Shown one piece after another: positions 16,506 through 27,188 of a DNA stretch of 64,000 nt. The position numbers were made by a program, and so were the translations under genes. The notes beneath the pieces were generated by a model. The model was not told the origin of the DNA. It saw nothing but the letters and a program-made list of their open reading frames with translations, and searched no databases. Numbering within the stretch: the stretch's first letter is position 1; each line of letters begins with the position of its first letter. This DNA is from Meiothermus granaticius NBRC 107808 (GTDB taxonomy: Bacteria; Deinococcota; Deinococci; Deinococcales; Thermaceae), in NCBI RefSeq assembly GCF_003574355.1, contig NZ_QWLB01000016.1:1-64000 (forward strand), read 5' to 3'.

Positions 16506-17081
16506 TTAGCGCTCCGCACTTTGCCCGTTGCCCTGCGCCTCCTTCACCCCGCTGCCCACCACTACCCGGGCCGGACGCACCAACGCCTCCCCGTACTGAA
16601 ACCCCTGTTGATACACGTGCACCACTTTACCTTCCTCGCCCTCCACTGCTCCAATGGCCTCGTGAATCCTGGGGTCAAAGGGCGTGCCCACCCCAGGAAC
16701 GGGTTCCACCCCCAGGCCCTTCAGGTTGCGGGCGAAATTCTCCAGTACCGTCTTGATCCCTGGGATCAGGTCTTCAGGCTTGGCTTGGGCAAACCCCAAG
16801 GCCCGCTCGAGGTCATCTAGGGTTCCCAACAGGCTACGCACCGCCTCGAACTTACCAGCGCGGTTGGCGCTCTCCAGCTCCTGGGCGCTGCGCTTGCGAT
16901 AGTTGTCAAAATCGGCGTAGAGGCGAATGTACTTCTCCTTAGCCGCCCTGAGTTCCGCTTGGAGCACCTCGAGCTCTGCCCTGAGCCGCTCTACCTCGGG
17001 AATTTCTCCCTCCGGAGCCGGTTGAGCATTTTGGGAGCCGTTGGCCTCCACCTGGGTTTGCGCTGTTTTATCCTTTTCCAT
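16506..17081 (-). CDS. grpE: GrpE nucleotide exchange factor
   Basis: A 191-residue cofactor that releases ADP from DnaK. The acidic and Gln-rich N-terminus is followed by a long coiled coil (about residues 30-85, with LYADFDNYRKRSAQE) and a C-terminal beta domain (GVGTPFDPRIHEAI, YQQGFQYGEALVRPARVVV). Start ATG 17081 was chosen because a further 36 upstream residues would include the intergenic hairpin. It sits 79 bases after dnaK and 48 before dnaJ in the same operon. Confidence 0.95.
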   Translation of the reverse strand: MEKDKTAQTQVEANGSQNAQPAPEGEIPEVERLRAELEVLQAELRAAKEKYIRLYADFDNYRKRSAQELESANRAGKFEAVRSLLGTLDDLERALGFAQAKPEDLIPGIKTVLENFARNLKGLGVEPVPGVGTPFDPRIHEAIGAVEGEEGKVVHVYQQGFQYGEALVRPARVVVGSGVKEAQGNGQSAER

Positions 17082-17104
17082 CCCCACAACCTCATCCAGA
17101 GTAT

Positions 17105-17149
17105 AGGGTTGGGGGTCGAGCGCATGGCTGATCTCACACCCCCAACCCT
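17105..17149 (-). other. Strong hairpin between dnaK and grpE
   Basis: A perfect 12-base-pair inverted repeat (17105-17116 with 17138-17149, AGGGTTGGGGGT and its complement) with a 21-base loop. No T-run follows on the coding strand. It could stabilise the dnaK mRNA end, be a processing site, or cause partial termination so that DnaK exceeds GrpE and DnaJ. Confidence 0.6.
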
Positions 17150-17160
17150 CCCCGTCCGGC

Positions 17161-19038
<1,878 letters not shown>

Positions 19039-19105
19039 GATCCACCTCACAGGGGCATGTGCTTGTTTCTTCACACAGACACGCTAAACAGGCCCACTAG
19101 GCCCT

Positions 19106-19134
19106 AGGATAGCTTCTCTCAGCACTCATGTCAA
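19106..19134 (-). promoter_or_regulatory. dnaK promoter, sigma-70 type
   Basis: On the minus strand: TTGACA (19134-19129), 17-base spacer, TATCCT (19111-19106). It predicts a 5' leader of about 60 bases before dnaK. Confidence 0.8.
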
Positions 19135-19138
19135 TAGA

Positions 19139-19159
19139 GTTGAGTGAAGTATTATCAAG
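19139..19159 (-). promoter_or_regulatory. HAIR-like HspR operator candidate
   Basis: Minus-strand CTTGATA-N7-ACTCAAC matches the HspR-associated inverted repeat CTTGAGT-N7-ACTCAAG at 11 of 14 positions, with the exact spacing. It lies four bases upstream of the dnaK -35. HspR is a MerR-like heat-shock repressor known to use HAIR sites, also in Deinococcus; no hspR gene is in this window. It may also act on the divergent ftsH. Confidence 0.65.
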
Positions 19160-19274
19160 TAGAGCAGCCTCGAGTCGCCGGGGTCTGCTCGAGTCTGGAA
19201 GGATTCCCCCCCAGAATGAGTCTGGCCTGAGGCCGCTCCAGCCGCACCTTTATCCCACCTGGCCATAGGTACGC

Positions 19275-19309
19275 TTGACTACCTTTGGCTTAATTTTTAG
19301 GTGTACCCT
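19275..19309 (+). promoter_or_regulatory. ftsH promoter candidate
   Basis: TTGACT at 19275-19280 is a good -35, and TACCCT at 19304-19309, ten bases before the ATG, is a possible -10. Their 23-base spacing is too long for one promoter, so only one of them may be used. No clear Shine-Dalgarno precedes the ATG. Confidence 0.35.
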
Positions 19310-19318
19310 AGAAGAACG

Positions 19319-21193
19319 ATGAACCGTTTGCCGCTCAATATCAATCTCTGGTTCGTACTGGGTGCGGCGATCCTAATCGCCTGGGCATTCAGCCTTACCT
19401 CTACCAACCAGGCCCCTTCCAATAAAATCTTCTACACCACCTTCTTGAGCGAGATTGACCAGGGGCGGGTGAAAACCCTCACCCTAGATGGTCGGCAAAT
19501 CAACGGTACCCTCAAAGACGACAGCAGCTTTGTCACCTTTGCCCCCAGCGCGATTGATACCAATACCATCCGCGAGTGGGGGCAGAAGGGCATCTCCGTG
19601 GAGGTGGTCGGGCCTAAGCGGGAAAACCCGCTTATGGGGTTCCTGGTTCCCCTCCTGTTGGTGGGGCTATTGTTCGCGATTTTTTGGTACTTTTCCCGCA
19701 ACCGGGGGCCTTCCGGCGATAATGCCTTCAGCTTCACCAAGAGCCGAGCCAAGGTGCTCACCGAGGCGCCCAAAACCAGCTTCCGCGATGTGGCGGGCTG
19801 TGAGGAGGCCAAGGACGAGCTGAAGGAAATTGTTGAGTTTCTCAAGTCCCCGGCCCGCTTTCACGAAATGGGGGCCCGAATTCCCAAGGGGGTATTGCTG
19901 GTGGGGCCTCCAGGCTCGGGCAAGACCCACATCGCCCGGGCCGTAGCGGGAGAGGCCAAGGTACCTTTCATCGCGGCTTCCGGCTCGGACTTCGTAGAGA
20001 TGTTCGTGGGGGTGGGCGCGGCCCGGGTGCGCGACCTCTTTGATACCGCCAAGCGACACGCCCCCTGCATCATCTTTATCGATGAGATCGACGCGGTCGG
20101 GCGGCGGCGCGGGGGTGGGGTAGGGGGAGGCAACGACGAGCGGGAGCAAACCCTCAACCAGCTTCTGGTCGAGTTGGATGGCTTCGAGAAGGAAACCAGC
20201 ATCATCGTCATGGCCGCCACCAACCGCCCGGATGTGTTGGACCCAGCCCTGCTGCGCCCCGGACGCTTTGACCGCCAGGTGGCCATTGACGCCCCGGACG
20301 TGCGGGGGCGTGAACAAATCCTCAAGATTCACGCCAAGGGCAAACCCTTGGGCGAAGACGTGGACCTGGCCCTTCTGGCCCGGCGCACTCCGGGGTTTGT
20401 GGGGGCGGATTTAGAAAACCTCCTCAACGAAGCGGCCTTGCTGGCGGCTCGAGACAACCGCAAAAAAATCACCATGAAGGACATGGAGGAGGCGGCGGAT
20501 CGGGTGATCATGGGGCCGGCCAAAAAGAGCCTGGTCATCACCCCACGGGACCGGGAAATCACCGCCTACCATGAAGCCGGGCATGCCTTGGCCATGCACT
20601 ACATCGAGCATGCCGACCCCCCCCATAAGGTCACGATCGTTCCCCGCGGACGGGCCATGGGGTTTGCCATGCCCCAGCGTCAAGACAGCCTGCACTACTC
20701 CAAAAAGCGCCTCACCGCCCAGATCGGGGTAGCGCTGGCTGGGCGGGTGGCCGAGGAGCTGGTCTTCGAGGATGTGACCACCGGGGCGGAGAACGATTTC
20801 AAGCAGGCCACCGACCTGGCCCGGCGGATGATCACCGAGTGGGGAATGCACCCTGATTTCGGTTTCGTCGCGTATCAAGTGCGCGAAGACACCTACCTGG
20901 GGGGGTACGATACCCGGCAGTACAGCGAGGAAACCGCCAAGCGGATTGACGAGGCCGTACAGAAGCTGCTGCAAGAACAGCACGATGAGGTGTATAAGCT
21001 GCTCACCGAGCACCGGGACGTGCTCGAGCGGGTCACCCAAGCCCTGCTCGAGTTTGAAACCCTCAACAGCGAGGAGTTTCTGCGGGTGGTGGAGGGGGAG
21101 CGGCTCGAGGAAGCCCCCGAAGAAGCCCCCAAAGACGAAAAGGAGACCCCCCGCATCGTGCCCAAGATCAAGCCCAACCTGGGCGGGGTTTGA
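19319..21193 (+). CDS. ftsH: ATP-dependent zinc metalloprotease FtsH
   Basis: A 624-residue membrane-bound AAA+ protease degrading misfolded membrane and regulatory proteins. Two membrane helices (about residues 10-28 and 103-121) flank a periplasmic domain. The AAA module has Walker [10 protein letters not shown] (about 196-204), Walker [12 protein letters not shown] and the SRH region; the zinc site is HEAGH from His418. Length is usual. It is divergent from the dnaK operon, and FtsH is a typical heat-shock gene in HspR regulons. Confidence 0.96.
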   Translation: MNRLPLNINLWFVLGAAILIAWAFSLTSTNQAPSNKIFYTTFLSEIDQGRVKTLTLDGRQINGTLKDDSSFVTFAPSAIDTNTIREWGQKGISVEVVGPKRENPLMGFLVPLLLVGLLFAIFWYFSRNRGPSGDNAFSFTKSRAKVLTEAPKTSFRDVAGCEEAKDELKEIVEFLKSPARFHEMGARIPKGVLLVGPPGSGKTHIARAVAGEAKVPFIAASGSDFVEMFVGVGAARVRDLFDTAKRHAPCIIFIDEIDAVGRRRGGGVGGGNDEREQTLNQLLVELDGFEKETSIIVMAATNRPDVLDPALLRPGRFDRQVAIDAPDVRGREQILKIHAKGKPLGEDVDLALLARRTPGFVGADLENLLNEAALLAARDNRKKITMKDMEEAADRVIMGPAKKSLVITPRDREITAYHEAGHALAMHYIEHADPPHKVTIVPRGRAMGFAMPQRQDSLHYSKKRLTAQIGVALAGRVAEELVFEDVTTGAENDFKQATDLARRMITEWGMHPDFGFVAYQVREDTYLGGYDTRQYSEETAKRIDEAVQKLLQEQHDEVYKLLTEHRDVLERVTQALLEFETLNSEEFLRVVEGERLEEAPEEAPKDEKETPRIVPKIKPNLGGV

Positions 21194-21296
21194 GGGCGCT
21201 AGGGCCAGGCCCGCGTTACATTAAGTGAAGGTCAACCGGGCTGGGTCGTTTGCCGTTGCGGGGCCGGGCTAACCAGGGACAGAATGGGCCTGGAAT

Positions 21297-21779
21297 ATGG
21301 TCACCGCGGACTTACTCCGATATGTACAGCGCAAGCTCGAGCACGGGATGAGCCCGGAACAGATTCGCCAGGTGCTGGAGAGACGGGGTTGGCCTAAAGC
21401 GGACGTGCAGGAGGCCTTGAGCCAGAGCGTCAAGCCCGAAGTACGGCCAACCTTGCTGGAGGCGGCTCCCGAGGCCAGGGATTCCTCTCCCCTCGAGCCA
21501 GGCTTGATGACCGGGCTGTTTCGCATCGGCTTTGCTGGGGTGTTCCTGGTCAACAGCGTGGTGGCGGTGGTTGAGCCCAATTCCTTCATCAAGCTGATGC
21601 AGGGCAGCTTTATGGGGCAGTTCGTCCACAACTTTGCCCCCTTTACTGCCCTCATCGCGGTCAACGATGCCGCGCTCGGGCTGCTGATCCTCTCCGGGCG
21701 GTGGCCCAACTATGTGCTGGCCTGGTCCGGCCTGTGGCTGCTGGCGGTGACGGTCATTAAGGCTACCGCCCTGCGATAG
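21297..21779 (+). CDS. Small membrane protein with N-terminal helical domain, DoxX-like
   Basis: A 160-residue protein. Residues 1-42 resemble a short UBA/SHOCT-like three-helix domain (MSPEQIRQVLERRGWPKADV); residues 75-160 contain three or four hydrophobic segments resembling half of a DoxX/DUF6 quinone-binding-like membrane protein. No function can be assigned. It is 103 bases after ftsH, possibly cotranscribed, and convergent with the nucleoside hydrolase gene. Confidence 0.65.
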   Translation: MVTADLLRYVQRKLEHGMSPEQIRQVLERRGWPKADVQEALSQSVKPEVRPTLLEAAPEARDSSPLEPGLMTGLFRIGFAGVFLVNSVVAVVEPNSFIKLMQGSFMGQFVHNFAPFTALIAVNDAALGLLILSGRWPNYVLAWSGLWLLAVTVIKATALR

Positions 21780-21785
21780 GATCCC

Positions 21786-22757
21786 TCAGACCGTGTGGCG
21801 CAGGCGCTCGAGATAAATCTCCACCAGGGCCTCCCCCTGAACCCCCACACAAACCCCTACCGGTGGCCGTCCTTGCCAGGGCCGCAGGGCCTCTCGCTCT
21901 TCTGAACTCCCGGTCTGGGGGTTGGGCCAGGTTTTGCCTCGCCCCACCCCGATGGTCTCCACCCGTATCGGCCACTGCTGCACCGTGAAGAGTTCAGGGT
22001 GTAGCAGGTACAAGATGGCCGTGGGGTCGTGCAGGTGGATCCCCCCCCAATTGCCCCGGCGACGGGCAAACTCGCGATAAAACGGCACGATGCGGCTGAG
22101 GTGTCGGGCCATCGCCGAAGGAATCGCTGCCAGCGCAGCGATCTGTGCGTCGGTCATCAACACCTGCTGGGTTACATCCAACCCCACCATCGTGATCTTC
22201 CAGCCGGCCCCCAATACCACATCGGCAGCCTCAGGGTCATTGTGGATGTTGGCCTCGGCCGCGGGGGAGGCGTTGCCTGGGACCAGGGCGTTTCCCCCCA
22301 TGAGCACCACCCCGGCCACCGCCTCTACCAGGCGGGGCTCGAGCCGCAAGGCCAGAGCCAGGTTGGTCAGGGGACCCACCGGCACCAGAGTGACCTCTCC
22401 TGGATGAGCCAGCACCGTCTCTATGATGAACTGCGCGGCACTCAGGCCCAGCGGGGCCTTCTGCGGCGGGGGCAAAAAGGTGTTGCCCTGCCCGTCCTCA
22501 CCGTGGATGAAAGGCACCGGGCCGCCAAAGGGCCGAACCAGCGGGGCTCGGGCGCCCTGGGCTACCGGGATCTCGCTGCGCCCGGCAATTTCCAGCAGGC
22601 GCAGGGCGTTGGTGGTGGCCAGGTCAGTTTGAACGTTGCCAAAAACCGTGGTTAGCCCCAATAGCTCGAGCTCAGGGCTGGCCAGGGCCAGAAATATCGC
22701 CATGGCATCGTCTACGCCAGGATCGGTGTCGATCAGGATCTTGCGCGGCGGGGTCAT
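21786..22757 (-). CDS. Inosine-uridine preferring nucleoside hydrolase
   Basis: A 323-residue Ca2+-dependent nucleoside N-ribohydrolase splitting ribonucleosides into base and ribose for salvage. The signature DTDPGVDDA lies at residues 10-18; other metal-site segments are VLMGGNAL, AAEANIHNDPEAA and the active-site His region HLHDPTAILYLL. TATAGT six bases before the ATG suggests leaderless transcription. Substrate range (purine, pyrimidine or both) is unclear. Confidence 0.92.
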   Translation of the reverse strand: MTPPRKILIDTDPGVDDAMAIFLALASPELELLGLTTVFGNVQTDLATTNALRLLEIAGRSEIPVAQGARAPLVRPFGGPVPFIHGEDGQGNTFLPPPQKAPLGLSAAQFIIETVLAHPGEVTLVPVGPLTNLALALRLEPRLVEAVAGVVLMGGNALVPGNASPAAEANIHNDPEAADVVLGAGWKITMVGLDVTQQVLMTDAQIAALAAIPSAMARHLSRIVPFYREFARRRGNWGGIHLHDPTAILYLLHPELFTVQQWPIRVETIGVGRGKTWPNPQTGSSEEREALRPWQGRPPVGVCVGVQGEALVEIYLERLRHTV

Positions 22758-22763
22758 AGGACC

Positions 22764-22769
22764 ACTATA
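22764..22769 (-). promoter_or_regulatory. -10 TATAGT of the nucleoside hydrolase gene (leaderless)
   Basis: Minus-strand TATAGT (22769-22764) is separated by six bases from the ATG at 22757. No clear -35. Confidence 0.5.
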
Positions 22770-22780
22770 CCGAGGCCGGG

Positions 22781-25588
22781 CTATCCGCTACGCAAGGCCC
22801 GTTTGAACAACTGCGGGGCGAACTCGGTGACCGCCCGTAAAAACCCCGTGATGCCCCGAGCCCGCCCAGGGGTAATGTATACCGGTACCCCCAGGCTCTC
22901 GGCCTCGAGCCGTACAGGCTCGGATAGATCGTGCCCCACATAGCTGGAGATGATGATCATGCCGTGAGCCCGCTCCAGCCGGCTCTGAATCCGGCGAAGC
23001 ACCTCTCGGCCAGCGGTATTGCCATCGGAATCGAACCAATCCAGCCGCAAGCCCTGGGCCTCGAGGTAGGGCACCATCCGGCTGCGAAGCTGGGTATGCC
23101 CCCCCACCACCACCAAGTACTCCCCATGAAAGCGCGGCAGGGTGCCCCGCATCAGGGTTTCTGGCGTGGTCGCCGCGAGGGCATCCGCGGTCCCTTCGAG
23201 CTGGGCCAGGGCCCGGGAGGTGGCCTTCAGCTCCTCGAGGTAGAGCCCCAGCTCGGGATCGGTGGGGTTGAGGAACAGCAGGTTGCGCAGGATTTCGCGG
23301 GCCAGCTCCAGGTCTTTCTCGGCGTAGTAGGCCATCTCCAGGGCCTTGCGCCAATGCTCCGCCGCTTTGCTGTAGGCCCCTACCCGCTCGTAGTGCTCGG
23401 CCAGATCGTAGATCACCTCGAGCGCATCCGGGGTTTGGGCCAGTTCCGAGAGCAGCAGCCCCTCGGCCCCCAGGGCCTGTCCAGCGCTGTAGAGGGCCGC
23501 CAGGTACTGCCTTCGCACGGTCTCAGCCTCATGGCTCTGGCTGAAGCTGCGGGAGAGGCGATAGGCCTGCTCGAGGTACTCCAGCGGCGGGTCTAGGGTG
23601 CGCTCGAGCCACCCCACCAGGATGCGAAAGGCCTCCCAGGGGCCTTCCAGGGTCTCAACCAGGCGCAACAGCTCGTCAATCTGGGTATCCAGCAAATCCA
23701 GCCCGCCGTCCCGCACCCGACCCAAAAACTCCCGGGCCAGCACCGGCTCCCCGGCCTTCAGAGCCTCCTGGGCCAGGGCATACAGCTCGGAGACGGTATA
23801 GGCCTTATGGGCATGGGCCCGCTTGTGGTCTCCCAACACCTCCGGCGTGGAGTAGTTCAGGGCTCGCTTGGAGAGGGCCAGCAGGTGATAAGCACTTCCC
23901 GCGCTCTCATCCCGCGATTCCCGCGCAGCCCGCTCGAGCAGCCGCAGGGCTTCAGCGTGTCGCCCCTCACGGTGGCGCAGCATCCCCAAGGCCAAAAGCG
24001 CCGTCGCGTCCTCGGCCTTGGCCACCGCATCGGTGAGGTAGGGCTCGACTTCCTTGAGGGCTTCCAGGGGCACCTGGTCTAACGCCTCCGGCCCCCGCAC
24101 CTTCAAACCCGCCAGGGCCAGCCCCAGGGCCCCATAGGCCTCCCCCAGATCGTAGAGCCGCTGAGCATACCGCCCCGCCCGGGCCCACAACCCCTGCTGC
24201 AATGCCGCCCGCAAGCCCCAATTCAGCAGGCCTCGAGAGAGCAGGTGGGGCGAGAGGTCCTCGGCAAACTCCACCCGGCGGCTGGCCTCACTCCAGTCCC
24301 CCTCCCGCACCGACCGCGCGACCCGCTCCTCGAGGCGCTCGAGGGCGGTGGCCAGGTAGACCTCGGCCTCCCCCAGGCCGCACTCAAAGAACTGGCGCAG
24401 GGCCTCGGAGGGGCGCCCCAGCCCCAAGTACGCCTTACCCAAAGCCAGCTTGAAACGCCCACCCCGGCTGCTGAGCTCCTCCAAGCGGGTCAGGGCCCGG
24501 CGGTAGTCCCCCTGCTCAGCCCAGCATAGGGGGCGCAGGTCCTCCGCTTCCGGTCGGCCTGCCAGGGCTAAAGCGGCGTCGGCCTCAGCAAAGCGCGAGA
24601 GTGCCAACAAGGCCCGCCCCCGCAGGAGGCCCAGCTCCCCTGTGGTCCCCTCCGGGATGCGCGCGAGGAGCTCGGCATAAGCCCCCTCCTCGAGCAGCCC
24701 CCAGGCCTGCGTCTCGGGCAGACCGGGCGGCCCCAGGACGACCGGCCCCTCCGGGCTTTCCGCCCGGTGAAGGGCCGGCTCAGGTGAGCTGGGCAGGCCG
24801 GGCTCGAGCAGCTCCTCGGGCATCCCCCCCAGCACCAGGGTGTACTCCCCCTCCCCGCTCTGGCTCACCCCCTCAAAGCCCATCCGCTCCAAGATCCGCG
24901 CCACGGCTCCAGGGTTTTTGCCCAGAAAGGGCCCATGCCCATACACCACCCGCCCCCCAGGCTTGAGCAAACCCCGTAGGCTCCGCAAGGAGTCCTCGAG
25001 GCGAAAATGGGCCGCAAACGCTGCATCGTCCAGCTCTGCGGGTACCTCGCCCAGATGCGCCTCGGGCAACACCGACAGGAGCAGCACCGCGTCCATCGGG
25101 GGGAGTTCCTCCCCAGACAGATCCCCCGCAAACCACCCCTGATGCCAGCGCACCCCCTCGCCGGTACGCTCCCGGCCCAGTCGGACCGCCTCAGGAACCC
25201 CCTCCAAGGCGTGCCATTCCAGCTCTGGCCGGGCCGCCTCCAGCAGCTTGACCAGGACCCCGGTAAAAGCCCCTACCTCGAGCACCCGCCCCTGCTGGGG
25301 CAACCACCGGGGCAGCTCCCGCAGGTAAAACTCCATAAAGGGCAGGTGCATGGCATAGATCAGGCCCTCCAACCTCTCCCGAGGGTAGCTGAGGAGTTCA
25401 CGGTAAAAGGCTTGTACCCCATCCAAACCCTCTTCCCCACTCAGATAGCGTCTCCAGGCCTGCAGAATTGGTCTTCGGCGGGTAGGGCTGCCGATGCGCC
25501 GGGCCAGCTCAGCCTCAAAGCGCCCTGGGGAAAGGGGGGTATCAAGGTGAAACTGGTTGCGAAGGTAGCGCTTGACGGTGGTGTCCAT
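22781..25588 (-). CDS. Methyltransferase-TPR-DUF2325 fusion protein
   Basis: A 935-residue cytoplasmic three-part protein. Residues about 95-255 form a SAM methyltransferase-like domain with motif I VLEVGAFTGVLVKLLE and an acidic second motif (WHALEGVPEAV). Residues about 300-800 are helical tetratricopeptide-like repeats rich in Ala/Leu/Glu. The last 110 residues are a DUF2325-like domain: LVVVGGH near the start, FDSDGNTAGREVL, IIISSYVGHDLSEPV and VPVYITPGRARGITGFL. I chose ATG 25588 (MDTTVKRYLRN) over a start 29 residues earlier. Substrate and role are unknown; the layout suggests a scaffold that couples methylation to a nucleotide- or ligand-sensing module. Confidence 0.75.
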   Translation of the reverse strand: MDTTVKRYLRNQFHLDTPLSPGRFEAELARRIGSPTRRRPILQAWRRYLSGEEGLDGVQAFYRELLSYPRERLEGLIYAMHLPFMEFYLRELPRWLPQQGRVLEVGAFTGVLVKLLEAARPELEWHALEGVPEAVRLGRERTGEGVRWHQGWFAGDLSGEELPPMDAVLLLSVLPEAHLGEVPAELDDAAFAAHFRLEDSLRSLRGLLKPGGRVVYGHGPFLGKNPGAVARILERMGFEGVSQSGEGEYTLVLGGMPEELLEPGLPSSPEPALHRAESPEGPVVLGPPGLPETQAWGLLEEGAYAELLARIPEGTTGELGLLRGRALLALSRFAEADAALALAGRPEAEDLRPLCWAEQGDYRRALTRLEELSSRGGRFKLALGKAYLGLGRPSEALRQFFECGLGEAEVYLATALERLEERVARSVREGDWSEASRRVEFAEDLSPHLLSRGLLNWGLRAALQQGLWARAGRYAQRLYDLGEAYGALGLALAGLKVRGPEALDQVPLEALKEVEPYLTDAVAKAEDATALLALGMLRHREGRHAEALRLLERAARESRDESAGSAYHLLALSKRALNYSTPEVLGDHKRAHAHKAYTVSELYALAQEALKAGEPVLAREFLGRVRDGGLDLLDTQIDELLRLVETLEGPWEAFRILVGWLERTLDPPLEYLEQAYRLSRSFSQSHEAETVRRQYLAALYSAGQALGAEGLLLSELAQTPDALEVIYDLAEHYERVGAYSKAAEHWRKALEMAYYAEKDLELAREILRNLLFLNPTDPELGLYLEELKATSRALAQLEGTADALAATTPETLMRGTLPRFHGEYLVVVGGHTQLRSRMVPYLEAQGLRLDWFDSDGNTAGREVLRRIQSRLERAHGMIIISSYVGHDLSEPVRLEAESLGVPVYITPGRARGITGFLRAVTEFAPQLFKRALRSG

Positions 25589-25848
25589 CGGGGGCCTCTG
25601 GCATTTAGGCGTATGACCACAATAAGCGCAAGAGCCCGCGCTTTTGGTTAGACCACCCGCCCAGGAAGATCCCACTCGCTGGCCGGGGCTAACGTTGCCC
25701 GCCTGGGATTAGGCTACAGCATTCAAGGCTCATCCCCCACGGCATTTGAACGGGAACCGACCCCGCCCGGCCTGGGAGGCTGCATGAGGGGGGCTCGAGC
25801 CTTCCTTCATGCTTGCCTCACCCCCTTACGAAATGCTCGAGCGGAGGT

Positions 25849-27144
25849 ATGCGCTGGCTCTCCTTCATCTGGATGCTGGGTGGCCTGGCTCTGGCCCAAA
25901 CCATCTGCATCCCTCCCCCACCCCAAAGCTTTGGCAAAGACCACAAACCCCTTACCGGCTACTCGGCCCCCGGCCTCGAGGGCTACGACCGGGTGATGAC
26001 CCGGCTGCTGGAAAAATATCAAATCCCCGGTGCCGCCCTGGCAGTGGCCAAGGATGGGCGGCTGGTGCTCTCCCGAGGGTATGGCTGGGCCGATGTTGCC
26101 GCCAAGGAAGCGGTGCAACCGACCTCGCTGTTTCGGCTTGCCAGCCTGACCAAACCGGTTACCGCGGTGGCCACCCTGCACCTGGGCGAGGCCCTGGTGC
26201 GCCAAGGCCGATACCCCTCCCTGAAGGCTTTTTTGGCCGAGAAGCTGATCAACCTCCTCGACCTGGAACCCTACGGCGGGAAGTTGGGGGACCCCCGGAT
26301 CAAGCAGATCACCCTGCGCGACCTGCTCCAGCACTCCTCCGGCTGGAACCGCAACGCCGCGGGGGATCCAATGTATCGCCCCACTTTGGACTATGTGGCC
26401 AAGGCCATGGGCAGATCCGATACGCTCTCGAGCCGGGATCTGCTCAGCTACCTGATGAGCCGCAACCTGAGCTTCACCCCAGGAACCCGCTGGGCCTATT
26501 CCAACATCGGATATGCCGCGCTGGGGCAGGTCATCGAGCGGCTGAGCGGCCAAAGCTACCAAGCCTACGTCACCGAAATGCTGGCCAGGGTGGGGATCCG
26601 GGATGTGCGCTTTGCCCGCACCCGCGAAACCGACCGCTGGCCGGGGGAGGTCCATTACTACGATTTCCCCAACGCCCCCTTGGTGGCCTCGATCCTGGAC
26701 GGAAAGCAGGCCCCGCGGCCCTATGGGGACTTCTACCTCGAAGCCCAGGAGGCCAACGGTGGGTTGGTGGCCTCCGCTCAGGACATTGTGCGTTTGGTGG
26801 TGAGCCTGGAAGGCCTGCGCCCCACCCCGTCGCCGCTCTCACCGGAGGCCCTGGCCGAGATGCTGCGGCGCCCCAACCTACCCCAATATGCCGGACGGGA
26901 TCGCTACTACGCCCTGGGCTGGGAGGTGCAGCTCAAGAATGGAGCCATGGAGTGGTCGCACGACGGGGCCTTGGCCGGAACCCGCACGCTGCTCCTGCGC
27001 CTACCGAATGGGGTGGTGAGCGCAGCCTTTTTCAACAGCCGCCCCTGGAATGACTGGAGCTTTATCGCTGAGCTGAAACGCAGCCTCGAGGACGCCGCCC
27101 AGAGCGTGACCCGGTGGCCTAGCTACGATTGTTTCGGCGGTTAG
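25849..27144 (+). CDS. Secreted serine hydrolase, beta-lactamase family (class C-like)
   Basis: A 431-residue exported protein of PF00144. The signal peptide is residues 1-18 (WLSFIWMLGGLALAQ). Catalytic elements are SLTK (Ser99, Lys102), YSN (in WAYSNIGYAALG) and the HxG triad-like SHDG near the C-terminus. Members include esterases, D-aminopeptidases and PBP-like enzymes; true beta-lactamase activity is not implied. GGAGG six bases before ATG 25849 fixes the start. The C-terminal Cys in YDCFGG is odd but unexplained. Confidence 0.88.
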   Translation: MRWLSFIWMLGGLALAQTICIPPPPQSFGKDHKPLTGYSAPGLEGYDRVMTRLLEKYQIPGAALAVAKDGRLVLSRGYGWADVAAKEAVQPTSLFRLASLTKPVTAVATLHLGEALVRQGRYPSLKAFLAEKLINLLDLEPYGGKLGDPRIKQITLRDLLQHSSGWNRNAAGDPMYRPTLDYVAKAMGRSDTLSSRDLLSYLMSRNLSFTPGTRWAYSNIGYAALGQVIERLSGQSYQAYVTEMLARVGIRDVRFARTRETDRWPGEVHYYDFPNAPLVASILDGKQAPRPYGDFYLEAQEANGGLVASAQDIVRLVVSLEGLRPTPSPLSPEALAEMLRRPNLPQYAGRDRYYALGWEVQLKNGAMEWSHDGALAGTRTLLLRLPNGVVSAAFFNSRPWNDWSFIAELKRSLEDAAQSVTRWPSYDCFGG

Positions 27145-27152
27145 AAGGACAT

Positions 27153-27181
27153 TTGACCTTTCCCCCGGCCCGGTGAAGACT
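27153..27181 (+). promoter_or_regulatory. Promoter of the LutC-like gene (leaderless type)
   Basis: TTGACC (27153-27158), 17-base spacer, AAGACT (27176-27181), then seven bases to the ATG at 27189. Confidence 0.5.
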
Positions 27182-27188
27182 GGTAGAC

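Noticed and set aside
19122-19146. CIRCE-like GCACTC...GAGTG repeat upstream of dnaK
   Set aside because: The half-sites are 14 bases apart instead of nine, and the outer bases do not match TTAGCACTC/GAGTGCTAA. The HAIR match is better.
25809-27053. Second long plus-strand frame through the serine hydrolase gene
   Set aside because: The other frame contains the signal peptide, SxxK, YSN and SHDG motifs and a good ribosome binding site.
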